Origin: JAWXVD01 sp044425705
GTDB lineage: Bacteria; Bacillota; Clostridia; Lachnospirales; Lachnospiraceae
Reading direction: 5' to 3'
Assembly: GCA_044425705.1 (NCBI GenBank)
Contig: JAWXVD010000015.1
Location: 1 to 45,717, forward strand
Length of the DNA: 45,717 nucleotides
In this document: positions 34,375-42,768 of the stretch, in pieces
Layout of the letters: each line of letters starts with the position of its first letter
How positions within the stretch are numbered: position 1 is the first letter of the stretch
The notes under the pieces: model-generated
What the model was told of the DNA's origin: nothing
Database searches by the model: none
Seen by the model: the letters and a program-made list of their open reading frames with translations, nothing else
Position numbers and translations under genes: made by a program

Positions 34375-34430
34375 CTTCTGCCTCTTCTCATCTTCTGTCT
34401 CTTCTCATCTTCTGTCTCTCCTCATCATCC
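34363..34430 (-). repeat. Four 17-bp tandem repeats forming the lysozyme start region
   Basis: On the minus strand the unit is AGAAGATGAGAAGAGAC, present at 34363-34379, 34380-34396, 34397-34413 and, changed, 34414-34430. Every unit contains ATG; because 17 is not a multiple of 3, the ATGs fall in different frames. Unit 2 carries a change that creates AAGAGG 6 nt before the real ATG, the best ribosome site of the set. Copy-number change would move start codons and ribosome sites. Confidence 0.85.
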
Positions 34431-35288
34431 TTATAGGTCACCTGCGGACTGTAACGAAATCACCTCATTAGCCTTCTCTCGATTCAAAAACACATAGTTA
34501 AATTCATAGAATATTTTAGCGTCTTTGATTCGAAAGGTGGAAATATTTTCATTCTTATTGGGAATTGTATCATATACAAAAGAAATTGCAAGGTTTTGTT
34601 CGATAGCTCTCTCTAATAATCGATTACTGCTAACCGAAGATTTTTTATAGAAGGAATCCATAGAATAACCATGGAAAAACAGAAAATTTTCAAAAATGGC
34701 TCTAGTTCCAGAACCTTTCTCTCTCAATAACACTCTTTCTCGAAAAATTTCTTCTAAAGAAACTTCTCTATTTGCAAAAGGATGATCATTCGCACAAATC
34801 CCAATGATTTCTTCTTTTGTAATCAACTGATAGTCATACTGTTCTTTATCAAAGAACCCTTCTAACATAACTACATCTAATTGAAAATGATTCAATCTTT
34901 CCAATAATTTTTCTGTATTGTCAATCAACAGATTAATTTCATATTTAGGATTAGAAAGCAATTTGAACAATAAATTGTCCAGTGTATACTCCCCAATGGT
35001 TTTCGTAGCACCTATATTAAATACAATTTGTTCTGTCATAGCTAATTTTTGTTCTACTGTATCATGAAGCGCAATAATAGAACGTGCATATTTTTCAAGT
35101 TCTGTGGCCTTCTTTGTCATGGACAATTTTTTATTTGCATATTCAAATAAATTACATTGATACAAATTCTCTAAATATTTAATATGTTGGGTCACTGCTG
35201 GCTGTGTCATGCTTAATGCTTCCGCTGTTTTGTGATAATTCATTTGATTACAAAGCTCTAAAAATGTAAATATTCTATTATCTAACAT
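34431..35288 (-). CDS. LysR-family regulator
   Basis: 285 residues from ATG 35288 with GAGAGAGG upstream. The helix-turn-helix is FLELCNQMNYHKTAEALSMT then QPAVTQHIKYLE, and the rest is the ligand-binding domain (YSMDSFYKKSSVS...). It is divergent from a YeiH-family gene, the arrangement of YeiE/YeiH, so it probably activates that gene. The lysozyme gene follows after only 56 nt on the same strand. Confidence 0.9.
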   Translation of the reverse strand: MLDNRIFTFLELCNQMNYHKTAEALSMTQPAVTQHIKYLENLYQCNLFEYANKKLSMTKKATELEKYARSIIALHDTVEQKLAMTEQIVFNIGATKTIGEYTLDNLLFKLLSNPKYEINLLIDNTEKLLERLNHFQLDVVMLEGFFDKEQYDYQLITKEEIIGICANDHPFANREVSLEEIFRERVLLREKGSGTRAIFENFLFFHGYSMDSFYKKSSVSSNRLLERAIEQNLAISFVYDTIPNKNENISTFRIKDAKIFYEFNYVFLNREKANEVISLQSAGDL

Positions 35289-35340
35289 GTTGATCACCAT
35301 ACCTCTCTCTCATAAACTCTTTTATCAATAATTATTTCTT

Positions 35341-35447
35341 ATCATTTAATAATAAATGATTATTTTACTTTATCATATTTTCAATATATAATCAACTTAT
35401 CGAAACAAACACTACTGTTTGCAATCAATTATCAAAGTAACTATACA
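35341..35447 (+). promoter_or_regulatory. LysR palindrome and yeiH-like promoter
   Basis: ATCATTTA-ATAA-TAAATGAT (35341-35360) is a perfect palindrome of the T-N11-A type bound by LysR proteins. TTGCAA (35419-35424) and TATACA (35442-35447), separated by 17 nt, form the promoter for the plus-strand gene. The site is about 60 bp upstream of the -35, the usual activator position. Confidence 0.6.
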
Positions 35448-35516
35448 TATCACAATAAACTATACTGTGAAAAATAAAACATTTCACACCACGCAAAAAA
35501 GAAAAGGAGGAATAAA

Positions 35517-36647
35517 ATGAAACAAGTAAAACAAATTATCCCAGGAGTAGCCGCTGCACTAATGATCGCATTCTGCGCACAATTTATAGAAGGTCTTCTC
35601 CCTATTCACTTAATTGGAGCTTCTGTCATCGCACTATTTATCGGTATGATTATAAATAGCATAGTAGATGTTTCCATATTAAAAGCAGGTACAAAATTTA
35701 CCTCTAAAAAGATTTTAAAATTTGCAATTATCTTACTAGGTGCATCATTGAGCATTCAAACCATTTTAACAGTAGGTTCTCTATCATTAGCAGTAATGTG
35801 CTTCACTTTACTGACATGTTTTGGTGGGGGATATTTTATTGGAAAAGCATTGGGATTAGATTGGAAATTGTCTAATTTAATTTCAGCAGGTACTGGGATT
35901 TGTGGTGGGTCAGCCATTGCAGCCATCGCACCTGTCATCGATGCAGAAGACACAGAAATTGCATACGCTATGTCAGCCACCTTTATTTTCGATATGATTA
36001 TGATTGTAGCCTTTCCTATTATGGGACATTTATTATCTCTTAACGATATGGCTTATGGATTATGGGCAGGCACTGCTGTCAATGACACATCCAGTGTAGT
36101 TGCTGCTGGATATGCCTACAGTGAAGCTGCTGGTGACTTTGCCACTATGGTAAAATTAACAAGAACCCTCGCTATCATCCCAACAGTTCTAGTATTTGCT
36201 TATATTAATATTCGCTTGAAACAAAAAGAAAACGTTACAAGACAACAAACATTTTCTGCTATCAATGAAAAAGGGCAACCATATGAAGTTTGTCAACTGG
36301 ACAAAATGGAGACATTACATTCTTTACCAAATGATACTCAAACCGTATCTGAAAAAGAAAGTGCCGTTAGTAAAGTGAATTTTTTATCTATTTTCCCTTG
36401 GTTCATTGCTGGATTTATCGCGCTTGCTATCATTAATAGTATTGGATTCATTCCTGCATCTGTTTCTGCTACGGCAAAAGATACTAGTAAATTTTTAATG
36501 GTTGCAGCCCTTGCAGCAATTGGTTTAAATACCAATTATAAGGATATGAAAAAATCTGGTATTGCACCAATGCTACATGGTTTTATTATATCTGCACTAG
36601 TTGTCATCGTTGCCATCGCTGTTGAATACTTTATGGGTATTGTTTAG
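35517..36647 (+). CDS. YeiH-family (UPF0324) membrane transporter
   Basis: 376 residues, about ten membrane helices. Family motifs are KFAIILLGASLS, SAGTGICGGSAIAAIAPVI and GTAVNDTSSVVAAGY. A hydrophilic insert of about 60 residues (240-300) lies before the last helices. It is controlled by a divergent LysR gene as in yeiE-yeiH, and a role in sulfonate or sulfite handling has been suggested for this family. Strong AAAGGAGG ribosome site. Confidence 0.88.
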   Translation: MKQVKQIIPGVAAALMIAFCAQFIEGLLPIHLIGASVIALFIGMIINSIVDVSILKAGTKFTSKKILKFAIILLGASLSIQTILTVGSLSLAVMCFTLLTCFGGGYFIGKALGLDWKLSNLISAGTGICGGSAIAAIAPVIDAEDTEIAYAMSATFIFDMIMIVAFPIMGHLLSLNDMAYGLWAGTAVNDTSSVVAAGYAYSEAAGDFATMVKLTRTLAIIPTVLVFAYINIRLKQKENVTRQQTFSAINEKGQPYEVCQLDKMETLHSLPNDTQTVSEKESAVSKVNFLSIFPWFIAGFIALAIINSIGFIPASVSATAKDTSKFLMVAALAAIGLNTNYKDMKKSGIAPMLHGFIISALVVIVAIAVEYFMGIV

Positions 36648-36648
36648 T

Positions 36649-36948
36649 TTATAAAATAATATGTTTTTTTAGAAAAGTGGTTTCATCTTTAGTTAAATGT
36701 AAGGTGGCCATTTTTCTATAATCATATGGATATTCTGGTGCAAACACGGTGTTTCTCTTTAAGTTATGTCTATATATGTTTCCTGCACACACCGTAATCA
36801 CTGGTATAATAAAATAAAAAGGAATCAACAAACGAGAAATAATGCCAGGAAATAAAAATTTTGTCACATTTACTAAAATAGAAAGTGATATAAGCAAGAC
36901 TATATTGATGAAAAAAAGCTTCCAAGTTCTTCTATTTTCCTTTACCAT
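36649..36948 (-). CDS. Small two-helix membrane protein
   Basis: 99 residues from ATG 36948, which overlaps the end of the zinc-ribbon gene by 7 nt (GGAGGTGG lies inside that gene). Two membrane helices (LFFINIVLLISLSILV; RLLIPFYFIIPVITVCAG) are followed by a basic tail. It is translationally coupled to the zinc-ribbon protein and probably forms a complex with it. Function unknown. Confidence 0.7.
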   Translation of the reverse strand: MVKENRRTWKLFFINIVLLISLSILVNVTKFLFPGIISRLLIPFYFIIPVITVCAGNIYRHNLKRNTVFAPEYPYDYRKMATLHLTKDETTFLKKHIIL

Positions 36949-38039
36949 CCAAATCCACCTCCTATGATATATAACATTGGGGCTAAAAAGGCAAAAATTG
37001 CCGTACCTACTATAACCATTGTTTTTACTAGCTTCTTCATATCTAGAGGAATTCTGCCACAAGCCTTTCCATTCTGTCCATTCATGGCATAATGGTATAA
37101 TTCCCCTTTATATTCATATGTAAGTACCCAAACGGGCATTAATGTATATTCCCAATTTACTTTTTTAGGTACAAATGAGAAATGCTTCGTTTCATGAATA
37201 GCATTCTTGTTCAGTGAATCTAACACTTTCAACTCTGCATAGCGATGAAAAACTCTCATGGTTTCTGGATTATTCAATTCTGCTACTTCTATATCCTTTT
37301 GCTCTGCCTGAAAACCAGATAGATATGTCATCGTGAATGGTTCCATTGTTGATTCATCAAAAGGTTGGACGCCTTCCATCAGTTTGTTACTTGACTTTTT
37401 TAAAGCCGATAACATAATATCTTCCATATGAATTTGACCCTCTTTTTCAATATCATATAATAGTTGTAATTTCACATTACTTTTTTTAGTAATCTGTGAA
37501 GTTGTTTCCATCATCTTCCCTTGATAAGAAATGTGACCATCTACATCTACCATCCAATAAGGAAAATACACCCCATGCATAGATTTAAAAAATGCACCAT
37601 TTTTAAATCCATTAGGAATAAAAAGATCTCTAGAAATCCATTTCGTAAAACTAGCCTTTGCTGTTTCCTTATCCATTTTGAATGGAATAATTCTTGAAGG
37701 CAATTCACTAGAAATGGTTTTTTTCATAATAATCGCATGATTACAGTAGTAACACTCTGCAGCAACAGTTGTTAGTGAAGTCAAAATATGTGCTCCGCAA
37801 TTATTACATAAGTATACCGCTACTTCTTCTCCTTGATTCACTTTTCCTTGATTCATTTGTTCTTGACTTCTATCATCTGAAGATTTATTATTCTCATCTT
37901 TTCCACAATAATCGGATTGACGCTCTATATCATATCGATTAAATTCGCTATTACAATAACTACAATCAAAACTTCCTTTCTTTGGATTAAACCGTAATCC
38001 CGATCCGCAATTAGGACAATGATAAGACATATTTGACAT
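36942..38039 (-). CDS. Double zinc-ribbon protein with C-terminal membrane anchor
   Basis: 365 residues. Two zinc ribbons (YHCPNCGSGLRF...DCSYCNSEF near residues 7-34; LCNNCGAHILTS...ECYYCNHAI near 77-103) are followed by a conserved domain (IIPFKMDKETAKASFTKW, VYFPYWMVDVDGHISYQG) and a membrane helix at the end (LVKTMVIVGTAIFAFLAP). This is the so-called TFIIB-type zinc ribbon family, sometimes misnamed PriA; homologues sit with membrane or TPM-domain genes. Role not established. Confidence 0.8.
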   Translation of the reverse strand: MSNMSYHCPNCGSGLRFNPKKGSFDCSYCNSEFNRYDIERQSDYCGKDENNKSSDDRSQEQMNQGKVNQGEEVAVYLCNNCGAHILTSLTTVAAECYYCNHAIIMKKTISSELPSRIIPFKMDKETAKASFTKWISRDLFIPNGFKNGAFFKSMHGVYFPYWMVDVDGHISYQGKMMETTSQITKKSNVKLQLLYDIEKEGQIHMEDIMLSALKKSSNKLMEGVQPFDESTMEPFTMTYLSGFQAEQKDIEVAELNNPETMRVFHRYAELKVLDSLNKNAIHETKHFSFVPKKVNWEYTLMPVWVLTYEYKGELYHYAMNGQNGKACGRIPLDMKKLVKTMVIVGTAIFAFLAPMLYIIGGGFGW

Positions 38040-38073
38040 AATCTTTCCCCCATATTCTTAATTTTCGTAATTG

Positions 38074-38144
38074 AGTGCAGTGATTTCACTTGCTTGCAAG
38101 GGTGAAATCACAAACGTTGGCGGTGAAAATGTATTTTCACCCTT
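38074..38144. repeat. Palindromic repeat R2, copy 2 (intergenic)
   Basis: GTGATTTCAC (38080-38089) pairs with GTGAAATCAC (38102-38111), and GGTGAAAA (38122-38129) pairs with TTTTCACC (38134-38141). It is homologous to the coding copy at 26384-26463. Translated in the same frame it reads KGENTFSPPTFVIS then LQASEITAL, against KGEHKFSPAASVIS and LHASEITGL there. Confidence 0.8.
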
Positions 38145-38190
38145 ATTTAGAAGCTCTTTGAACAATTATAATTTTTTTGTTGTTTTTAGT

Positions 38191-39057
38191 TTATAATGAG
38201 TTCTCTTTCACTACTCGCTCAAGCCCTTTTATCGTTGAACTAAAATATATGCCATAATTTTCTAATACTTTCGTATCCATGGATAAATTTCGGTTAAAAG
38301 GTGTTTCATTCTCTCTTATTAAATCATCATCTTGACCTAATATGTTTGTAGTGGCTTTCGCTACCTGATAGAGACTTCCATCACATGATGCGCCATAATT
38401 GTAGACACCACCTGGTAGTAAAAATACTTTCTCCATATTCTCGACTACTTCTTTCACATAAGTAATTCCCCTGAAATATTCTGTAGAATAAAACAATTCC
38501 CTTCCTTGGTCTATTCCCTCTAATAATTGTGACAAAAAATCAGGTTTATTTTTTACATGAAGTCTATTCCAATCATACATCCATGTCAATCGTAACGACA
38601 CACCATCTTTTAAAATTTCACACACTTTAGTTTCTGCCTGCAATTTTCCTCTGCCATAAATATTGCTTGTTTCCTCATCCATTCCTACCTTTAATGGTGG
38701 TACTTCCTCCAGCGAACATCCATGTATTACTGTTTTGCCACTATATACCTGATCGGAACTCATAAAAATCATTTTAGTTCCTATCTCCTTACACACCCTA
38801 GCTAAATATTCTGTATACAAAACATTGGTATCATAATGCTCTTGCGGATTGTTTTGTGCATATACCGTATCAGAGATTGCTGCACAATGTATCAAATAAT
38901 CTGGTTGATTTTCTTTCATATATTCTCTTATTAGTTTAAAGTTTTGAAAGGGCAAATCCTTTCTACAAGGCGCTAGTACATGATACTGATTCTTAAAAAA
39001 TTCCACTAGCCTGCCTCCTAAAAAACCTGTTCCTCCAGTAATTACTATATTTTTCAT
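38191..39057 (-). CDS. RmlD-like NAD(P)-dependent sugar reductase/epimerase
   Basis: 288 residues from ATG 39057. A Rossmann nucleotide site (VITGGTGFLGGRLVEFF), LIHCAAISD, SSDQVYSG and the catalytic YGRGK (Y-x3-K) mark an extended short-chain dehydrogenase. It is most like dTDP-4-dehydrorhamnose reductase, but no other rhamnose genes are nearby. It starts directly after the leader repeat. Confidence 0.8.
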   Translation of the reverse strand: MKNIVITGGTGFLGGRLVEFFKNQYHVLAPCRKDLPFQNFKLIREYMKENQPDYLIHCAAISDTVYAQNNPQEHYDTNVLYTEYLARVCKEIGTKMIFMSSDQVYSGKTVIHGCSLEEVPPLKVGMDEETSNIYGRGKLQAETKVCEILKDGVSLRLTWMYDWNRLHVKNKPDFLSQLLEGIDQGRELFYSTEYFRGITYVKEVVENMEKVFLLPGGVYNYGASCDGSLYQVAKATTNILGQDDDLIRENETPFNRNLSMDTKVLENYGIYFSSTIKGLERVVKENSL

Positions 39058-39096
39058 TTTAATACCTATAACCTTTCTCATAGTCTGGCAACTTTG
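39058..39096 (-). repeat. Gene-start leader repeat, copy 4
   Basis: On the minus strand AAGTTGCCAGACTATGAGAA, then AGGTTATAGGTATTAAA, ends at the reductase ATG. Farther upstream on the same strand are a bare core (39190-39211, AGAGAAAGTGATGGTTATAG) and a piece TTTGGCCAAGTGATGG (39149-39164), so the element appears to have been stacked. Confidence 0.8.
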
Positions 39097-39117
39097 GACC
39101 GTAAGGTACAAATTGCC

Positions 39118-39191
39118 GTGTGAAAAATCTTATTTTTCACAATAATATCCATCACTTGGCCAAAGTAGGTTGAAAAATCTTATTTTTCAAC
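39118..39191. repeat. Two near-identical short palindromes
   Basis: GTGAAAAAT-CTT-ATTTTTCAC (39120-39140) and GTTGAAAAAT-CTT-ATTTTTCAAC (39169-39191) are nested between the stacked leader pieces. They share the AAAATCTTATTTTTCA core and were probably duplicated together with the leader. Confidence 0.65.
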
Positions 39192-39211
39192 CTATAACCA
39201 TCACTTTCTCT

Positions 39212-39530
39212 AAAATTTATAAATATAGATATTATTTTATCTTTGCAACATTATGTATAAATAATCATATAATGCCTTATTAACTTTCTACCAATTTACT
39301 TTTTAAATTTTTCACATCACTCTATTCATCTATTATAACAAATCCTTTATATTAGCACAATTATTATACTTATATTCTTATATTTAAATAAAAATTGTAA
39401 GATATTCGCACTTTTTCATTTTTGTACTTTTTTACATTTATTTATGCAATATTATGAATATTATCAGGCATATTGTACATAATATATTATATATCAATTT
39501 TATCTTTTATGATATTTCACTCGAATTATG
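39212..39530. other. Very AT-rich spacer
   Basis: About 320 bp between the divergent reductase and PTS genes. It contains only short A/T runs and no open frame with a ribosome site. I see no gene here; it may hold curved DNA upstream of the PTS promoter. Confidence 0.5.
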
Positions 39531-39559
39531 TTGACAACCATCATATTTCAAGTTAACAT
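39531..39559 (+). promoter_or_regulatory. Promoter of the PTS genes
   Basis: TTGACA (39531-39536) and TAACAT (39554-39559) are separated by 17 nt. The 65-nt leader contains no antiterminator-type hairpin that I can see. Confidence 0.6.
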
Positions 39560-39624
39560 GTACTTATTAGTATTTGTTATTTTCCAAAAAATTTAACTGA
39601 TACAGAGAGGAAGGTTTTAGAATA

Positions 39625-40125
39625 ATGGGTCTATTCGATAAATTGTTTTCAAACAAAAATAATGCTTCATGCATTACCGTACTGAGTCCTGTCAATGGCA
39701 CTGCAATTCCCCTTTCAGAAGTAGATGATCCCACATTTGCAGAAGAAATGATTGGAAAAGGTATGGCTGTTATTCCTAGTTCAGGCACGATTGTAGCACC
39801 TGTTGATGGTGTCGTAAATATGGTATTTGAAACAAAACACGCTTTAGGTATCACCTCTAAAGATGGAGTTGAACTTCTAATCCATGTTGGTTTAGATACT
39901 GTTTCGCTAAAAGGTGAACACTATACAGCTAAGGTAAAAACCGGTGATACTATTGTTGCTGGAGATTTATTGTTAGAGTTTGATATTCCAAAAATCCAAG
40001 AAGCTGGTTATCCTGTAGTGACTCCTGTAGTTATTTGTAACACTGATGATTATAAGACCGTTACTGGTATTGCTTCTGGAGAAATAAAGGCGCTTGAACC
40101 TTTATTGTCTCTCACCAAAGGATAA
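39625..40125 (+). CDS. PTS glucose-family EIIA component
   Basis: 166 residues of the Crr/EIIA-Glc type: NGTAIPLSEVDDPTFAEEM, IVAPVDGVVN, the conserved TKHALGI histidine and the phosphorylated histidine in LLIHVGLDTV, then YPVVTPVVICNT. It starts after GAGAGGAAGG. It passes phosphate from HPr to the EIIB domain of the next gene. Confidence 0.93.
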   Translation: MGLFDKLFSNKNNASCITVLSPVNGTAIPLSEVDDPTFAEEMIGKGMAVIPSSGTIVAPVDGVVNMVFETKHALGITSKDGVELLIHVGLDTVSLKGEHYTAKVKTGDTIVAGDLLLEFDIPKIQEAGYPVVTPVVICNTDDYKTVTGIASGEIKALEPLLSLTKG

Positions 40126-40273
40126 TTTTATATTCCTTTATATTTATGCACTCGCTTTCACTTCAATTGAGGCGATTATATCTATTAATTTTTTTGAATT
40201 AGCCGTTTGTAAGAGGCAAACGCTAAAATATTTTTATATGTATCGAAGAGGGATACATAGGAGGGAGTTTCAT

Positions 40274-41695
40274 ATGATGAAATATTTACAAAAACTAGGT
40301 AAATCTTTAATGTTACCTGTAGCATGTTTACCAATTGCTGGTATCATGATGGGAATCGGTTACTATATCGATCCTTCTGGATGGGGTGCTAACAGTATTA
40401 TCGCAGCCTTTCTTTTAAAAGCTGGTGGTGCTATCATCGACAACATGGCTATTCTTTTTGCAGTGGGTGTTGGTGTTGGTATGTCAGATGATCAAGATGG
40501 TACTTCTGGTCTTGCTGGTCTCGTTTCTTTCTTAGTGATTACAACCGTACTTTCTGCTGGTGCTGTTAGTATGTACATAGGTGGAGATGCTCCAGCCGCA
40601 TTCGGTAAAATTAGTACTCAATTTACTGGTATTTTAGCTGGTATCATCGGTGCTACATGTTACAATAAATTTAAAAATGTGAAATTAAATGATGCTTTCG
40701 CATTCTTTAATGGTAAAAGATGTGTTGCTATCGTAACTGCTGCTGTTTCTTTAGTAGCTTGTGTGATTCTTTACTTCGTATGGCCTTTAGTATACGGTGC
40801 TTTAGTATCTTTTGGTACAGCAATCGTTTCAACAGGTGCTATCGGTGCAGGTATTTATGCATTCCTTAACAGATTATTAATTCCAGTTGGTCTTCACCAC
40901 GCATTAAACTCTGTTTTCTGGTTCGATGTAGCAGGTATCAATGATATCGGTAACTTCTGGAGTGGAACTGGTGAAACAGGTGTAACTGGTATGTATATGG
41001 CAGGATTCTTCCCTGTTATGATGTTTGGTTTACCAGCTGCTGCTCTCGCTATGTATCACACAGCAAAAGATAATAAAAAAGTGATTACAGGTGGTCTTTT
41101 AATGTCAGCTGCTCTTGCATCTTTCATTACTGGTATTACAGAACCTCTTGAATTCGCATTTATGTTCTTAGCTCCTGGATTATATTTAATCCATGCTTTA
41201 TTAACAGGTGTTACTGTTGCCGTTGTAGCTGCACTTCCTACAAGAGCAGGTTTTAACTTCTCAGCTGGTTTAGCAGATTACTTAGTTAGCTTTAAAGCAC
41301 CTCACGTATTAAATCCATTGTTATTATTAGCAATCGGTGTTGTAGTTGGTGTAATTTACTATGTTGTATTCAGATTTGCAATTGTAAAATTTGATTTAAA
41401 AACTCCTGGTCGTGAAGATGATGATGATTCTAGTGCAGATTTATTAAATGATAACTTCGCTGAAGTTGCTGCTGTTATTCTTGAAGGCTTAGGCGGAAAA
41501 GAAAACATCACTTCTATCGACAACTGCATCACAAGACTTCGTCTTGAAATCAAAGATTATACTAAAGTTGATGAAAAGAAAATCAAATCAGCTGGTATCT
41601 CAGGTATTGTAAGACCAAGTAAAACAAGCGTTCAAGTTATCGTTGGTATGAAAGTTCAATTTGTAGCGGATGAATTCAAAAAACTTTGTAACTAA
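40274..41695 (+). CDS. PTS EIICB transporter, GlcNAc/glucose type
   Basis: 473 residues from ATG 40274 (AGGAGGG upstream). The EIIC part has about ten membrane segments with LPVACLPIAGIMMGIGYYID, IPVGLHHALNSVFWFD and GITEPLEFAFMF. The acidic linker REDDDDSS leads to EIIB with the phosphocysteine in SIDNCITRLRLE. INDIGNFWSGTGETG is more like N-acetylglucosamine than glucose transporters, so GlcNAc is my first guess. An imperfect CGTTTG/CAAACG hairpin lies in the 148-nt gap after EIIA. Confidence 0.9.
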   Translation: MMKYLQKLGKSLMLPVACLPIAGIMMGIGYYIDPSGWGANSIIAAFLLKAGGAIIDNMAILFAVGVGVGMSDDQDGTSGLAGLVSFLVITTVLSAGAVSMYIGGDAPAAFGKISTQFTGILAGIIGATCYNKFKNVKLNDAFAFFNGKRCVAIVTAAVSLVACVILYFVWPLVYGALVSFGTAIVSTGAIGAGIYAFLNRLLIPVGLHHALNSVFWFDVAGINDIGNFWSGTGETGVTGMYMAGFFPVMMFGLPAAALAMYHTAKDNKKVITGGLLMSAALASFITGITEPLEFAFMFLAPGLYLIHALLTGVTVAVVAALPTRAGFNFSAGLADYLVSFKAPHVLNPLLLLAIGVVVGVIYYVVFRFAIVKFDLKTPGREDDDDSSADLLNDNFAEVAAVILEGLGGKENITSIDNCITRLRLEIKDYTKVDEKKIKSAGISGIVRPSKTSVQVIVGMKVQFVADEFKKLCN

Positions 41696-41738
41696 TTAAA
41701 TTAGTTGCTTACTAGATTAACTAAATAAGTACTATATA

Positions 41739-41844
41739 AAAGCCATTTGTTTTTGTACAATTACTTGGATTATGGTTACCGTTCACTAATGAACAGCAAT
41801 CATAATCCAATCAATTAAAATTGTTACAAATTACAAATGGCTTT
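41739..41844. terminator. Long bidirectional hairpin with GTTAC-type palindrome at its tip
   Basis: AAAGCCATTTGT (41739-41750) pairs with ACAAATGGCTTT (41833-41844), followed by TATATTTTTTTA on the plus strand. Pairing continues almost unbroken through TTGGATTATG/CATAATCCAA to the tip GTTACCGTTCA-CTAA-TGAACAGCAAT (41775-41800). The tip resembles the terminal repeats of the two MITE-like elements. It separates the convergent PTS and YihY genes. Confidence 0.75.
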
Positions 41845-41852
41845 ATATTTTT

Positions 41853-42680
41853 TTATTTTTCAAACAATAAATGAAAAATCGGTTTGAAATATTTATTCAC
41901 ATTGGCACCAATTAACATTAAATACATACAAAAATATAACCAAAGCATGGCTATCACAACCGTTCCCAAACTCCCATAAGCACTAAAGGCATTGAAATGC
42001 ATAATATAAACAGAAAATCCAAAAGAAAATACATTCCATGCAACAGCCGAAAAAAATGCGCCTACTATTTGCTCTCTCATTTTTATCTTCTTGTTAGGAA
42101 TATAAGTAAATACTAATGTAAATACCATAGTTAAAACGAATACAGAAAATACAATTCTAAATTCCATAATCACTTCTATAGCAGGAATTATTACTGGAAT
42201 CATCTCTTCTATTCCATCTACTAAAACCATACCAAAAACAGATAATAACAATGTAAATATCATAGTCAGCAACAGCATAATCGTATATCCACTGGCAATG
42301 AAACGAAGGACAATATAATTTCTATTTTCTATTACATCATTTACTACATTTAGTCCCTTCATAAGCGCTAACATGCCTTTTCCAGCCGACCATATAGTTG
42401 CTATTGCAGTTGTAGACACCAGACCAATTGATTGCCTATAAACGTCTTCTATCAAGGCTATCATCAAAGAATCTAAGGAATCAGGCATTGCAGTGATTAC
42501 TGCTTCCATCAAGTCTGACTTAGTTAACGGCGTAAAGGGAATGATTGAACATAGGAATAATAGCATTGGCATAAATGATAGAAAGATAAAAAATGCTGTA
42601 CTTGCTGCATATGCATTAATATTATCTTTAGTCAGTTGTCTTCCGAATTCTTGCCCTGTTAAAATCATCTTTTTAAACAT
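41853..42680 (-). CDS. YihY/UPF0761-family membrane protein
   Basis: 275 residues from ATG 42680, six membrane helices. Family segments are AYAASTAFFIFLSFMPMLLF, TIWSAGKGMLALMKGLN and AYGSLGTVVIAMLWLYFC. Often misnamed ribonuclease BN; function unsettled. It starts directly after the leader repeat. Confidence 0.88.
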   Translation of the reverse strand: MFKKMILTGQEFGRQLTKDNINAYAASTAFFIFLSFMPMLLFLCSIIPFTPLTKSDLMEAVITAMPDSLDSLMIALIEDVYRQSIGLVSTTAIATIWSAGKGMLALMKGLNVVNDVIENRNYIVLRFIASGYTIMLLLTMIFTLLLSVFGMVLVDGIEEMIPVIIPAIEVIMEFRIVFSVFVLTMVFTLVFTYIPNKKIKMREQIVGAFFSAVAWNVFSFGFSVYIMHFNAFSAYGSLGTVVIAMLWLYFCMYLMLIGANVNKYFKPIFHLLFEK

Positions 42681-42714
42681 TTTAATAACCATCACTTTCT
42701 CTCAGTCTGGCAAC
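42681..42714 (-). repeat. Gene-start leader repeat, copy 5
   Basis: On the minus strand GTTGCCAGACTGAGAGAAAG, then TGATGGTTATTAAA, ends at the YihY ATG. It is nearly identical to copy 2 although the two genes are unrelated. Just upstream GGGTGAAAATAAATTTG resembles an arm of repeat R2. Confidence 0.8.
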
Positions 42715-42768
42715 AAATTTATTTTCACCCTTTTCACGCCACTCCTATTTCCTTCTATATATCTTTTT

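Noticed and set aside
40126..40273. Gap between EIIA and EIICB as a GlcT-type antiterminator target
   Set aside because: The CGTTTG/CAAACG hairpin has no following U-run and no antiterminator gene is nearby.
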